From Bacteroidales bacterium (GTDB lineage: Bacteria; Bacteroidota; Bacteroidia; Bacteroidales; UBA932): a stretch of 53,940 bases of DNA. Below, in pieces: positions 16,092 to 24,289 of the stretch. The notes under the pieces were generated by a model that saw nothing but the letters and a program-made list of their open reading frames with translations, made no database searches and was not told where the DNA came from. The stretch covers positions 1 to 53,940 of the forward strand of contig JAEELG010000087.1 in NCBI GenBank assembly GCA_016288775.1, read 5' to 3'. A program made the translations under genes and the position numbers. Numbering within the stretch: position 1 is the first letter of the stretch; each line of letters starts with the position of its first letter.

Positions 16092-17144
16092 ATGCTTAAT
16101 CGCATCATACGCATGGCAGCTGTTGCGTGCACCCTGTCCATCCTGGCAGGGTGCACCGCAAAGCTGGACCCCGCGGAGGAAGGAGCCATCTCCTTCTCCG
16201 CCTGGTCCCCGCTACTGCGTGATGATGCCAGCACTAAAGCTACGACAGAAAGCTTTGTTTCCAACGACGACACCTTCTCGGTTTTCGGAGAAAAAGTATC
16301 TGCAGGCACACACACTGATGTTTTTATCGGGACTGTGGTTGGTCATGAATATCAGGAAGATGGTGGTATTGTCGTAAAAGACTCATGGAGTTACACTCCT
16401 GTTAAGTCTTGGAGTTGGAGTAGTTTGTCCGATTACTACGACTTTGTAGCCGTCTCTCCGGCCAACATTGGAACAGTAAAAGAAGATGCGGTTGGGAACC
16501 TGTCTGTTACCACTCATTATGATTATGACAACACATCGGAAGCCGCTCCTGCCGGTGGAGACAAGTATGACATTCTTGGCTCTACCTACAGACGCAGCGG
16601 TAGCGATCAGGCGACACGACAGGACAGAGTGAGCTTTGCTTTTTCCCATATGGGCAGCGCCGTGGCCATAAAGATAATAAACAATTCAACCAGCGCCGAT
16701 GTTACGCTGAACTACTTGCAGTTCCAGAACTTGGTAGTAAGCGCCGATGCAAAAGTAAGTCTTGACAACTATGGCAGCACGGTGTTGAGATGGGCGAATC
16801 TCATGCCCAGTTCGAAGGAGGTTCGGCGTCTTTCCCCGGGCAAGACCATTAACCACGGGAATAACTGGACGAGCGAGTTCCAGATAATGATTCCTCAGAA
16901 CCTGACTTATTACGAGCCAAAGTTATTGCTGAATTATACTGTGGCCGGAACGACAACCGATCCTGACGTGGAAATACCGTTAAATGGTATTGAACGCGAT
17001 GACGGAACCCCTATAACTTCTTGGGAAATCGGAGTGAAATACATCTACATCATATCCATGCGGCTGGATGGCGGCTTATTGGTGACCGTCACGACTACGC
17101 CATGGGATTCTGTGGAAGCTGAAACTCCTGGTATTCTTATTTGA
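16092..17144 (+). CDS. Second fimbrillin-family lipoprotein
   Basis: 350 residues. Lipobox ILAGC (Cys21), then EEGAISFSAW and a DTFSVFGEKV strand equivalent to the DTFNVYGFK of the preceding gene. WSYTPVKSWSWSSLSDYYDF, FAFSHMGSAVAIKI and a C-terminal WEIGVKYIYIISMRLDGG followed by TTPWDSVEAETP repeat the fimbrillin plan. It starts 5 bases after the first fimbrillin and ends overlapping the next start (TGATG). Sequence identity to the first fimbrillin looks low, so it is more likely a minor or alternative subunit than a recent duplicate. Confidence 0.82.
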   Translation: MLNRIIRMAAVACTLSILAGCTAKLDPAEEGAISFSAWSPLLRDDASTKATTESFVSNDDTFSVFGEKVSAGTHTDVFIGTVVGHEYQEDGGIVVKDSWSYTPVKSWSWSSLSDYYDFVAVSPANIGTVKEDAVGNLSVTTHYDYDNTSEAAPAGGDKYDILGSTYRRSGSDQATRQDRVSFAFSHMGSAVAIKIINNSTSADVTLNYLQFQNLVVSADAKVSLDNYGSTVLRWANLMPSSKEVRRLSPGKTINHGNNWTSEFQIMIPQNLTYYEPKLLLNYTVAGTTTDPDVEIPLNGIERDDGTPITSWEIGVKYIYIISMRLDGGLLVTVTTTPWDSVEAETPGILI

Positions 17145-18214
17145 TGCGAAGAAAACTGTTCATATGGATTTTGATTTGCTGGAGCGCTGTTTCATGCGCC
17201 CCGGAGGATAATCTCCGCGGCAGTCTTCGCATTGTGTTTGAAACCGGAGCCCTCCAGACCAGATCCGAAGAGCCGGATGGCGTTGTGGCCGACGGAGGAG
17301 GAATCTATATCAACGAGAGCGTCCCAGATCTTGTTATACTGGTTGCGAATAGCGATGGAGACATCGTGGCAACCTATCCCAGCAGCGGGAGAGGTGGAAT
17401 TATAACCGGCAGCGTGGAAGGTACCCCTGAAGTTACCCAAACATCAGTTTCCTTCACGGGCCTTACAGGTGGTGCCTCCTATACGGTCTTTGCCTTTGCA
17501 AATACGCAAGGTCTTTGGACCATGAAGAACGGTGAGACCCCGGTGACTAACCTCACGGCGCTCACATCGAAAACCCAGCTCGAAGGGCTTCAGTTTGAGC
17601 CGGACGCTGAAGATTTGGATACGCACTCCTGCCTGAAAGTCAAGAACTCCCGTCTTCCCCTTTCGGCAAAAGGGACAGTAACCCTCCAAAGTTCCGGCAG
17701 CGGCGAGATTTCGCTGGCGATGCTGCGTTGCGTTGCAAAAGTGACGGCAGTTTTCGAGAACCAGTACGGGAGCGCGCTCACTTTATACGAATTTGCCAAT
17801 ACCTTCTACCACATGCGGCCAGGTACAGGTTACGTGGTACCGAACGAAAGCGATTTCCCGGTCTCCTGGGCCACGGCCGGGGATTTAAGCACCGTAGAGT
17901 CGACACTTAACCTTCCCGTTGATAATCCTGCTACATCATCTATCAGGGAAGATATTGTCACGAAGTCCTGGTACGTTTTCCCAAGCATCGGCCCCTATAC
18001 TTGCGACATCAGTTTTTACATGGACTCGGAAAAAACGGATTATCATCCATACACCGGACTCCAGGTCCATGACGACCACGCCAGGGACATCCTCCAGTTG
18101 GCAAGGAACCAGCATTTGACCATTACCACCCGTATCAGCAAAGGCAAGAGCGTTTCCTTCAACTTCGAGGTAGCGGACTGGGACGGAAAGACAGAAACGG
18201 TCACTTTTAACTAA
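17144..18214 (+). CDS. Mfa2/FimB-like fimbrial accessory lipoprotein
   Basis: About 356 residues from the ATG at 17144, which overlaps the previous stop by one base; a TTG three bases earlier is in frame. Signal ending AVSC (Cys18). Motifs: LRIVFETGALQTRSE, VPDLVILVANSDGD, GGASYTVFAFANTQG, LPLSAKGTVTLQSSGSGEISL and LLRCVAKVTAVFEN-like sequence (here MLRCVAKVTAVFENQYGS). The last of these is typical of minor tip or accessory fimbrial subunits. The C-terminus (LTITTRISKGKSVSFNFEV, then ADWDGK) looks like a strand that could complement a neighbouring subunit. Likely role: an adaptor between shaft and tip. Which of Mfa2, Mfa3 or Mfa4 it parallels cannot be decided by eye. Confidence 0.65.
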   Translation: MRRKLFIWILICWSAVSCAPEDNLRGSLRIVFETGALQTRSEEPDGVVADGGGIYINESVPDLVILVANSDGDIVATYPSSGRGGIITGSVEGTPEVTQTSVSFTGLTGGASYTVFAFANTQGLWTMKNGETPVTNLTALTSKTQLEGLQFEPDAEDLDTHSCLKVKNSRLPLSAKGTVTLQSSGSGEISLAMLRCVAKVTAVFENQYGSALTLYEFANTFYHMRPGTGYVVPNESDFPVSWATAGDLSTVESTLNLPVDNPATSSIREDIVTKSWYVFPSIGPYTCDISFYMDSEKTDYHPYTGLQVHDDHARDILQLARNQHLTITTRISKGKSVSFNFEVADWDGKTETVTFN

Positions 18215-18216
18215 AC

Positions 18217-21200
18217 GTGAAAAGTTATTCTCTCATATCAACCCTGGCAGCGGCGGCGCTTGCGCTGCTGGTATCGTCGTGCGCCCGCATCATGGAGGAA
18301 GATGTTTCGTGGGGAAACAATCTTCCGGAAGGTACGCCCATCACCATGCGCATCGATTTCGGGACAGATGACATGGTTGATCTGGATGTCTCTACTAAGG
18401 CTGAGGCACCTGCAGCTGATGAAGAACGCGTACACGACTTGTATGTGATGATTTTTTGCGATGGTGAAGGAGAGGGGCACGTCACTCGCGGACAGAAAAT
18501 CTACGGCCGTTATTTTTCTTATGAACATTTACAGTCCAGCCTGAGCGATCTGGACAGTAGCCCCAACGAGGGTTGGTATGTAGAGAACCGTACCCTCGAC
18601 AATTCAGTGACAAAGACGCGCGGTGCCGTAAAAATCTCCACCAAGGTCTGTTCCAGCGCCAAGCTGGTAGTAATCGCCAACGTAGATAATGGCATCTGCA
18701 ATTTAGGCGATCAGGAAGACGTTCTGGACTATTTGAACGGTATCCGCACATATGATGAGTTACGACAAGCTCAAGTAAAACTGACCCAGGATATTGTTAA
18801 TCGCAAAAACCTTTTCCTGATGTTGGGCGTTCCGGAAGACGGAGACGGGAATCCAAAGAATGTCAATACCGGGGTGATGGTATGGGGGTCTACTTCGCCT
18901 TCTACAACATACAACTCTGACTACCGGATATATCTGAGGCCTGTAGATGCCAAGGTCAAGTTCAAGATTCGCGTAAACGACCCGGATAATCTGACGCCCT
19001 ATATCAGCGCTGCCAAGGCAGTGTACTGGGAGGTCTGCAACGTCCCCGACCGCTGCTATCTGTTCTCTGATTACGATGGGGGACGCGCCCCTGAAGGAAC
19101 GGTGTATTTCGGCTCTGAACAAGCCTACTTTGAAGGTACCGTCGAAGATGGAGGCTCCACGTGGTACGTTTTCTCATTCTATATGCTTGAAAGCCGCTTT
19201 GCGGCGAAAGCTCACGCAGACCAATACCATCAGCGTGAAAAACAAGTAAAGACCAATACTGACAAAACCGGTTACGGGGGCTTTAATACCGAATATTACG
19301 TAGAAAACGGCGAATGGGTTTACGCTATGCCCAATGCCCCTTATGCGAAATTTGACATGATTCTCACCCTTACGCCCGCTGGTATTACAGCATTGGGCGG
19401 CAGTGTGAATCATGCCCTTACTTCAGATACTATTTATACAGTCCACCTGGGAGACTTCTCAAATTCCGACTTCGACGACTATAACACTTACCGTAGCACA
19501 TGTTACACTTATGAGATCACTATCGTCAACTCCGGTAGCATCTATGCTGAAGTAAAGAATGACAATGAGGTCCAGCCCGGCCAGGAGGGCTACCTTCTTC
19601 TGACGGATGACGAGATTGTGAATGCAGACTGCCATTACGAATACCACTCGATTACCTTCACCTATGATTCCGAGACCTCGGCAGAGAAATTCTCCTGGTA
19701 TGTGAAGACTCCTTTTACTTCTGCTGTTGGCGGTGGGCCTCAGAAGAGTAATAAAAACGTGGGCGGGGTTGACTACCCGGTTTATGATCCGCATGATACG
19801 GATGGAACCCTGCTTGATTACCGATGGGTGAAATTTGGCATCAATAAAATTGTTGATGATAAGTATAGCACCAACCGCTTAGCCTATCCGGGAGACGGTA
19901 AATATAACAAAGACTGGGGTGTAGGAGAGCACGGACCTTGGGACTCGCAGCACCCAGAGCTCATGGATATCAGCCAGCTGATTCAATATATCTTTGAGGA
20001 AACGAATAAAGAGACTGTGTCCCCAGGCACCAGCGACTTCAAGGCGGATGTTGTGAATGGGCCCAAATATATCCGTGCTACCATTTTTATTGATGAGTAC
20101 TACTACGAGGTTGACCCTCGTGATGAAAGAGATGATCCTCCGGCCGATCCTAATCTATGGCGTTCGTTCGTGAATGCTCAGCCGCGCGAGATGCACATTC
20201 TCTCCAAGACTACGCAGAGCCGCGATCGCAAGAGCGACGTTATCGAATCCAGCCACTCTGTGATCCAGCAGTCAATCCAGACTATCTACAATATATACGA
20301 GCCCACCTTGCGGTCTATCTGGGGCTGCGAGCATGTGGATGAAATAAAACAGAAAGAGCCGGCCGGAGCCGGTGACTGGCTATATTGGCCGGAGAACTGC
20401 AGTGAGTCTGAGAGATCTGGAGCCAACACGGATATAGGGAAGGAGAATGGACGCCTGAATTCAGCCTATATTTGGGGATTGTATAATAGGCAGAATAATT
20501 CAGGCTCTATGACTACCCCGCTTCGCTATTGGAACAATTTCCTAAATTACGAAGTTGATAACAAGGTGCCTGAATTGCGGGATGATGATATCTCCGATGA
20601 ATATGGCACCAGCCATCATTACCACGGCATGGCATGGTCGTGTCTTACCCGTAACCGGGACAATGACGGTAATGGGAAAATTGATAAGGAAGAGATTCGC
20701 TGGTATATGGCGGCATCCCAGCAGTTGATTGGCCTCTGGGTAGGTAATGAGTCCCTGTCTATGAGCGCCCGCCTTTACCAGCCTGCATCTGGGCAGTGGC
20801 GCGCGCACGTGGTATCCAGTACCGCAAAAAAAGTCGCATGGTCAGAAGAAGGAGCTGGAGCAACGGATTTGCAGCACGACTGGGCAGGCCCGAATTCTGA
20901 ATACCATACGTGGTCGACACCGCAAGAGGCAGCGGCCGGCGAAAGCGTCCGTTGCATTCGAAATATCGGAACATATGACGATGGTGGCGTGGTGAAAGAT
21001 ATTTCTTCTGCTCCGGTAACAACCCTCCCGGATAAATATTTCACCCTTGAAAGGAGCGATGGCGGCGATGTTAGCAATTACGACAATCCTGAAGCGTCTT
21101 ATACTTTCCACTTCGGCCGGCTCAACACCAAATCTATCCGTGAGTATTCTCCCGGAGAGCTCCCATACCACGACCAGATGTCTCTTAACAATCGCGTATA

Positions 21201-23202
21201 CGCAAAGCTCGTGACACAGCCTTATAGCACAATTGTAGATGCTTTTAGTGAGACATTGCTTAGTGTTAATGACAAGGTCACCCAAAAGGGCAACAATGAT
21301 TATTGCCCACCGGGCTACCGTTTCCCCAACCATACCGAATTCTTGTTGATGGAATTGTATCTTCCCTCTTCATACCTTAAGGGAGATAAGAGTGGTTATT
21401 ATCCCACCCGTACATATTATAACAGAGGTTCTTTAGGCTCCCTTAAAGATAATAGTTGGAGTTCAGAATATTCCAAGCTTGGGTGGCGGTTCACTGATAA
21501 GTTACACTGTATTGCTCCTGATGGCAGCATCACACGTGCGCGATGTGTAAAAGACGAGGACCAGACAGGGGTTATTTCAGGCCAGATAGCAGTCGAGGGC
21601 AATACTATCTATCCGGGCGACGTGATTCCCATTGACTTTAAGTTCTCCTCTACTGCCACCACCTTTACGAGTGCAACTCTCACTCTCTGGTATACTAAGA
21701 ACGGATTCCGTACGCCCTATGACCTGACATCCCAGATGGTGACACCTAAGGGATTGCAGTATAAAGGGGTTCAGTCTATCAGGATACCGACACTTGCGGA
21801 TCTGGGGATCTCTTCGGCAGGTTTGCCTTATGCTGATATGTCCATTGAAGCATCGTTCTCCAATCTTAGCGGCCAGTCCGGCAGCCATGAGCTGGCGGTT
21901 ACGATGAAGAATCCGCTCAGCGGCACCCTGTCGGCCGACGAGCACTTCTATCCTAATGACACTCAAGGCGGCAGTTTTACGTATAGTTTTTCCACTGAAG
22001 CCCATGCCGTTGAATTGTCGAGCATTTCGTTCAAGCTCTGTTATACGGACCAGACGAGCGTCACTCGTGAACGGGTGCTTTCTACGACTTCCATTTCTGG
22101 AAGAACATATTCCGGAGCAGGTGTAGTTAATGTGCCAACGCTCTCCGAACTTGGTCTTGATACATATAGCGCAAATTTAAATCACCCCATGACCATCGAG
22201 GCCACCATCACATCTGCTGATGGCCTGACGTATACGAAGGCCTATAACGTAACTCTGGTCTCGCACCTAACAGGATCTTCATTCCAGTTCCCCACTGCCT
22301 ATGATGAAACAAACGGTATCCCTGTTAATGTGACAGTACAGAGTGTGAATGATCGCGCCACAGCGACTTCTGCCGCCTTCTATTGGAAGCGGGAGGGAGA
22401 TGCCTCATATACCGCCCCCTCTCAATCAGGAACACTTAATACGTATGTAAAGAACATAATCGGCGAAGATTTATCTGAATTAAATAAGGGAAAATTCTAC
22501 TTCTACTTTACCGCTGCCTGCAGCGATGGCACGAGCATCACATCGGATGTCTGGTCAATGGATATCCTGTACTACGGCAAATGCTGGAATCCCGGACCAT
22601 GGACATCCAGCAGTACGGTTGGCCAGATTAATCAGAAGTGGAATAAACAATCTATTTCCGGGCTCAACTTTGCCCAGGGTGATTTCGTTGATGCCTATAT
22701 GGATGTGACTAATTGTGTTTATATCCGTAAGGATGGCACTGCAAATAATGATATCGGTATGGATAATCTGCTGACCTTTGGTGATAGTTCCTCCGATTTG
22801 TTATGGAAGGCCGGCAATATTCATTTCTATTATCCTGCCCATAATCCCGCTGAAGCGCCCGGTCAAGACCTTCTTCAAATTGGCATCTTGCATTATGGCT
22901 ATGGCACAATCGCCCGACTGAGACCGTACACCTTGGATGGTGTTCTTACCGTCCGTCTGGAAAAGGACTTCTTGCGTGTAAATGGTAACGAGCCAGATTA
23001 TTCAGTAGACTATACGGGGCAGGACGGAAAACCCGCGAATCAGATTGCTGGCGAGAATACCGTTGCCCGCTCTCGCGCAACAGTCAGTCACATTACGGAT
23101 GGCTCAACAATTAGTATTGGTACCGTAGAAGGTAATCACCGTTCCCGCGCAACGTACAAATATGTCCGGGTGGTTCGGAACGAGGGTCCCTTAACTCCTT
23201 AG
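18217..23202 (+). CDS. Giant DUF4906-type fimbrial tip adhesin lipoprotein
   Basis: 1661 residues from a GTG start, the only start near the signal peptide. Lipobox VSSC (Cys22). Residues about 50-400 are fimbrillin-like (TPITMRIDFG, VHDLYVMIFCDGEGEG, RGAVKISTKVCSSAKLVVI). About 400-1115 match DUF4906 proteins: IYEPTLRSIWGCE, WLYWPENCS, then CLTRNRDNDGNGKIDKEEIRW, which contains an EF-hand-like calcium loop (815-826), and YCPPGYRFPNHTEFLLMEL. About 1115-1420 are three Ig-like repeats of some 100-120 residues sharing a PTL(A/S)(D/E)LG motif. The last 240 residues form a separate beta-rich domain (CWNPGPW, VYIRKDG, GTVEGNHRSRATYKYVRVV). As last gene of the operon and the largest, it fits a tip adhesin. 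Confidence 0.8.
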   Translation: MKSYSLISTLAAAALALLVSSCARIMEEDVSWGNNLPEGTPITMRIDFGTDDMVDLDVSTKAEAPAADEERVHDLYVMIFCDGEGEGHVTRGQKIYGRYFSYEHLQSSLSDLDSSPNEGWYVENRTLDNSVTKTRGAVKISTKVCSSAKLVVIANVDNGICNLGDQEDVLDYLNGIRTYDELRQAQVKLTQDIVNRKNLFLMLGVPEDGDGNPKNVNTGVMVWGSTSPSTTYNSDYRIYLRPVDAKVKFKIRVNDPDNLTPYISAAKAVYWEVCNVPDRCYLFSDYDGGRAPEGTVYFGSEQAYFEGTVEDGGSTWYVFSFYMLESRFAAKAHADQYHQREKQVKTNTDKTGYGGFNTEYYVENGEWVYAMPNAPYAKFDMILTLTPAGITALGGSVNHALTSDTIYTVHLGDFSNSDFDDYNTYRSTCYTYEITIVNSGSIYAEVKNDNEVQPGQEGYLLLTDDEIVNADCHYEYHSITFTYDSETSAEKFSWYVKTPFTSAVGGGPQKSNKNVGGVDYPVYDPHDTDGTLLDYRWVKFGINKIVDDKYSTNRLAYPGDGKYNKDWGVGEHGPWDSQHPELMDISQLIQYIFEETNKETVSPGTSDFKADVVNGPKYIRATIFIDEYYYEVDPRDERDDPPADPNLWRSFVNAQPREMHILSKTTQSRDRKSDVIESSHSVIQQSIQTIYNIYEPTLRSIWGCEHVDEIKQKEPAGAGDWLYWPENCSESERSGANTDIGKENGRLNSAYIWGLYNRQNNSGSMTTPLRYWNNFLNYEVDNKVPELRDDDISDEYGTSHHYHGMAWSCLTRNRDNDGNGKIDKEEIRWYMAASQQLIGLWVGNESLSMSARLYQPASGQWRAHVVSSTAKKVAWSEEGAGATDLQHDWAGPNSEYHTWSTPQEAAAGESVRCIRNIGTYDDGGVVKDISSAPVTTLPDKYFTLERSDGGDVSNYDNPEASYTFHFGRLNTKSIREYSPGELPYHDQMSLNNRVYAKLVTQPYSTIVDAFSETLLSVNDKVTQKGNNDYCPPGYRFPNHTEFLLMELYLPSSYLKGDKSGYYPTRTYYNRGSLGSLKDNSWSSEYSKLGWRFTDKLHCIAPDGSITRARCVKDEDQTGVISGQIAVEGNTIYPGDVIPIDFKFSSTATTFTSATLTLWYTKNGFRTPYDLTSQMVTPKGLQYKGVQSIRIPTLADLGISSAGLPYADMSIEASFSNLSGQSGSHELAVTMKNPLSGTLSADEHFYPNDTQGGSFTYSFSTEAHAVELSSISFKLCYTDQTSVTRERVLSTTSISGRTYSGAGVVNVPTLSELGLDTYSANLNHPMTIEATITSADGLTYTKAYNVTLVSHLTGSSFQFPTAYDETNGIPVNVTVQSVNDRATATSAAFYWKREGDASYTAPSQSGTLNTYVKNIIGEDLSELNKGKFYFYFTAACSDGTSITSDVWSMDILYYGKCWNPGPWTSSSTVGQINQKWNKQSISGLNFAQGDFVDAYMDVTNCVYIRKDGTANNDIGMDNLLTFGDSSSDLLWKAGNIHFYYPAHNPAEAPGQDLLQIGILHYGYGTIARLRPYTLDGVLTVRLEKDFLRVNGNEPDYSVDYTGQDGKPANQIAGENTVARSRATVSHITDGSTISIGTVEGNHRSRATYKYVRVVRNEGPLTP

Positions 23203-23258
23203 CTCGTTCTTTCGCAAGCACAATTGACGCCTTCGCTCCGTAGAACGAAAGCGCCTGA

Positions 23259-23978
23259 TTATCGTTCTAACCTCTTCCGTTCCTTCTGCGCCTTTTTCAT
23301 CTGGCAGCGGAAGGCAGGGCTGGTCTGGAGGCGTGAGTAGCCTATGCTAGCCGCAAGGCGGGTGGCGTCCACGTCGCTCTGCCAGTGCGCGCCGGAGATC
23401 ACGCGGCTCTCGCCGCAGGCCCAGGCCCTGGCGAAGATGGCCTCCGCCGCATCGGGATTCACCTCCGCAAGGATCAGGGCCGCAGTCCAGCTGCGCATGG
23501 TGTGCCCGGAGGGATAGCTGCCCTCTCCGCTGAATTCGGCATCGTCTTCAATGAACGGCTCTTCGTGGAAACGCGCGAAGGGCCGTGTCCTGTGATAGTA
23601 GGCCTTCGGGGCCACGCGCATCTGGTCGGTAGTGGTGAGGCTGGTGACCAGGAGTTTCCAGAGTTCGGGCGTGGCTTCGCTGGAGATGGTCCGTCCGAAG
23701 GGAACGCTCAGTTCCGTCAGCAGGGCCTCATAGCTCCATACGGCATCCCTGCGGGCCATGGCGGCGCGCTCGGGGTCCTGGCGCTGTGTCTTGCCCCACA
23801 TATAGCGCATGATGTCGTAGGCGAAGGCCGGCGACAGCGTGTCGGGAGGCGCGGGCAGGCACTGGATCAGGTCCGGCAGCTCCTCGGTGGTGAAATACGG
23901 CTTTACGTTGTCCTGCGCGCCTGCGGCAAGCGTTGCGCATAACAGGGCAACGCCAAGGACAAGGCTATGCAGTTTCAT
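23259..23978 (-). CDS. Secreted class A acid phosphatase (PAP2 superfamily)
   Basis: 239 residues, with a Sec signal ending AAGAQ. The three PAP2 motifs are present in order: KAYYHRTRPF, then SYPSGHT, then SRVISGAHWQSDVDA, supplying the conserved Lys/Arg, the Ser-Gly-His and the Arg/His/Asp of the phosphohistidine mechanism. Length and arrangement match PhoN-type periplasmic non-specific acid phosphatases. It is the last gene of a nine-gene operon, 4 bases after the STAS gene. A phosphatase of this type could remove phosphate from nucleotides, lipids or sugars in the periplasm. Its link to the regulatory genes upstream is only positional. Confidence 0.88.
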   Translation of the reverse strand: MKLHSLVLGVALLCATLAAGAQDNVKPYFTTEELPDLIQCLPAPPDTLSPAFAYDIMRYMWGKTQRQDPERAAMARRDAVWSYEALLTELSVPFGRTISSEATPELWKLLVTSLTTTDQMRVAPKAYYHRTRPFARFHEEPFIEDDAEFSGEGSYPSGHTMRSWTAALILAEVNPDAAEAIFARAWACGESRVISGAHWQSDVDATRLAASIGYSRLQTSPAFRCQMKKAQKERKRLER

Positions 23979-23982
23979 GGTT

Positions 23983-24285
23983 CTACTGAATCTCGAACAG
24001 GTTGAGGAAGCCGGTCATCATGAACACCGTGCGGATATCGTTGCTGATGCCCTTAACTATGACCTTGCCGCCCTTTTCGCCTGCGGCTTTGCGGGTGGAA
24101 AGGAACAGACGGAGTCCCGAACTGGAGATATAGCTCAACTGGGTGCAGTCGAGTATAATGGTTCCTGCGGCGTCCTCTTTAAGCGAATCGAATGCCGGGG
24201 CAACCTCCTGGGAGGCCGGAGTGTCCAAACGCCCGATCAGTTCCGCAATCACTCCGTTTTCTTGTTTCTGAATCTTAACTTCCAT
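23983..24285 (-). CDS. STAS-domain anti-sigma-factor antagonist (RsbV/SpoIIAA type)
   Basis: 100 residues, the full length of a single STAS domain. IGRLDTPASQEVAPAF and TIILDCTQLSYISSSGL are the family core; Ser55 aligns with the serine phosphorylated in SpoIIAA (I read DSSG as SSSG here, so the usual Asp before it is replaced by Ser54). In partner switching the unphosphorylated STAS protein binds the RsbW-like kinase and the phosphatase recharges it. Both of those activities are encoded in the single upstream gene, 4 bases away, so this is very probably its substrate. No sigma factor is visible in the window. Confidence 0.9.
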   Translation of the reverse strand: MEVKIQKQENGVIAELIGRLDTPASQEVAPAFDSLKEDAAGTIILDCTQLSYISSSGLRLFLSTRKAAGEKGGKVIVKGISNDIRTVFMMTGFLNLFEIQ

Positions 24286-24289
24286 GGTA

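Noticed and set aside
23203..23258. Rho-independent terminator between the adhesin and phosphatase genes
   Set aside because: Three TCGTTCT/AGAACGA arms occur here, but the stems are 7 bases with loops of 13 or 31 and there is no T run; too weak to call.
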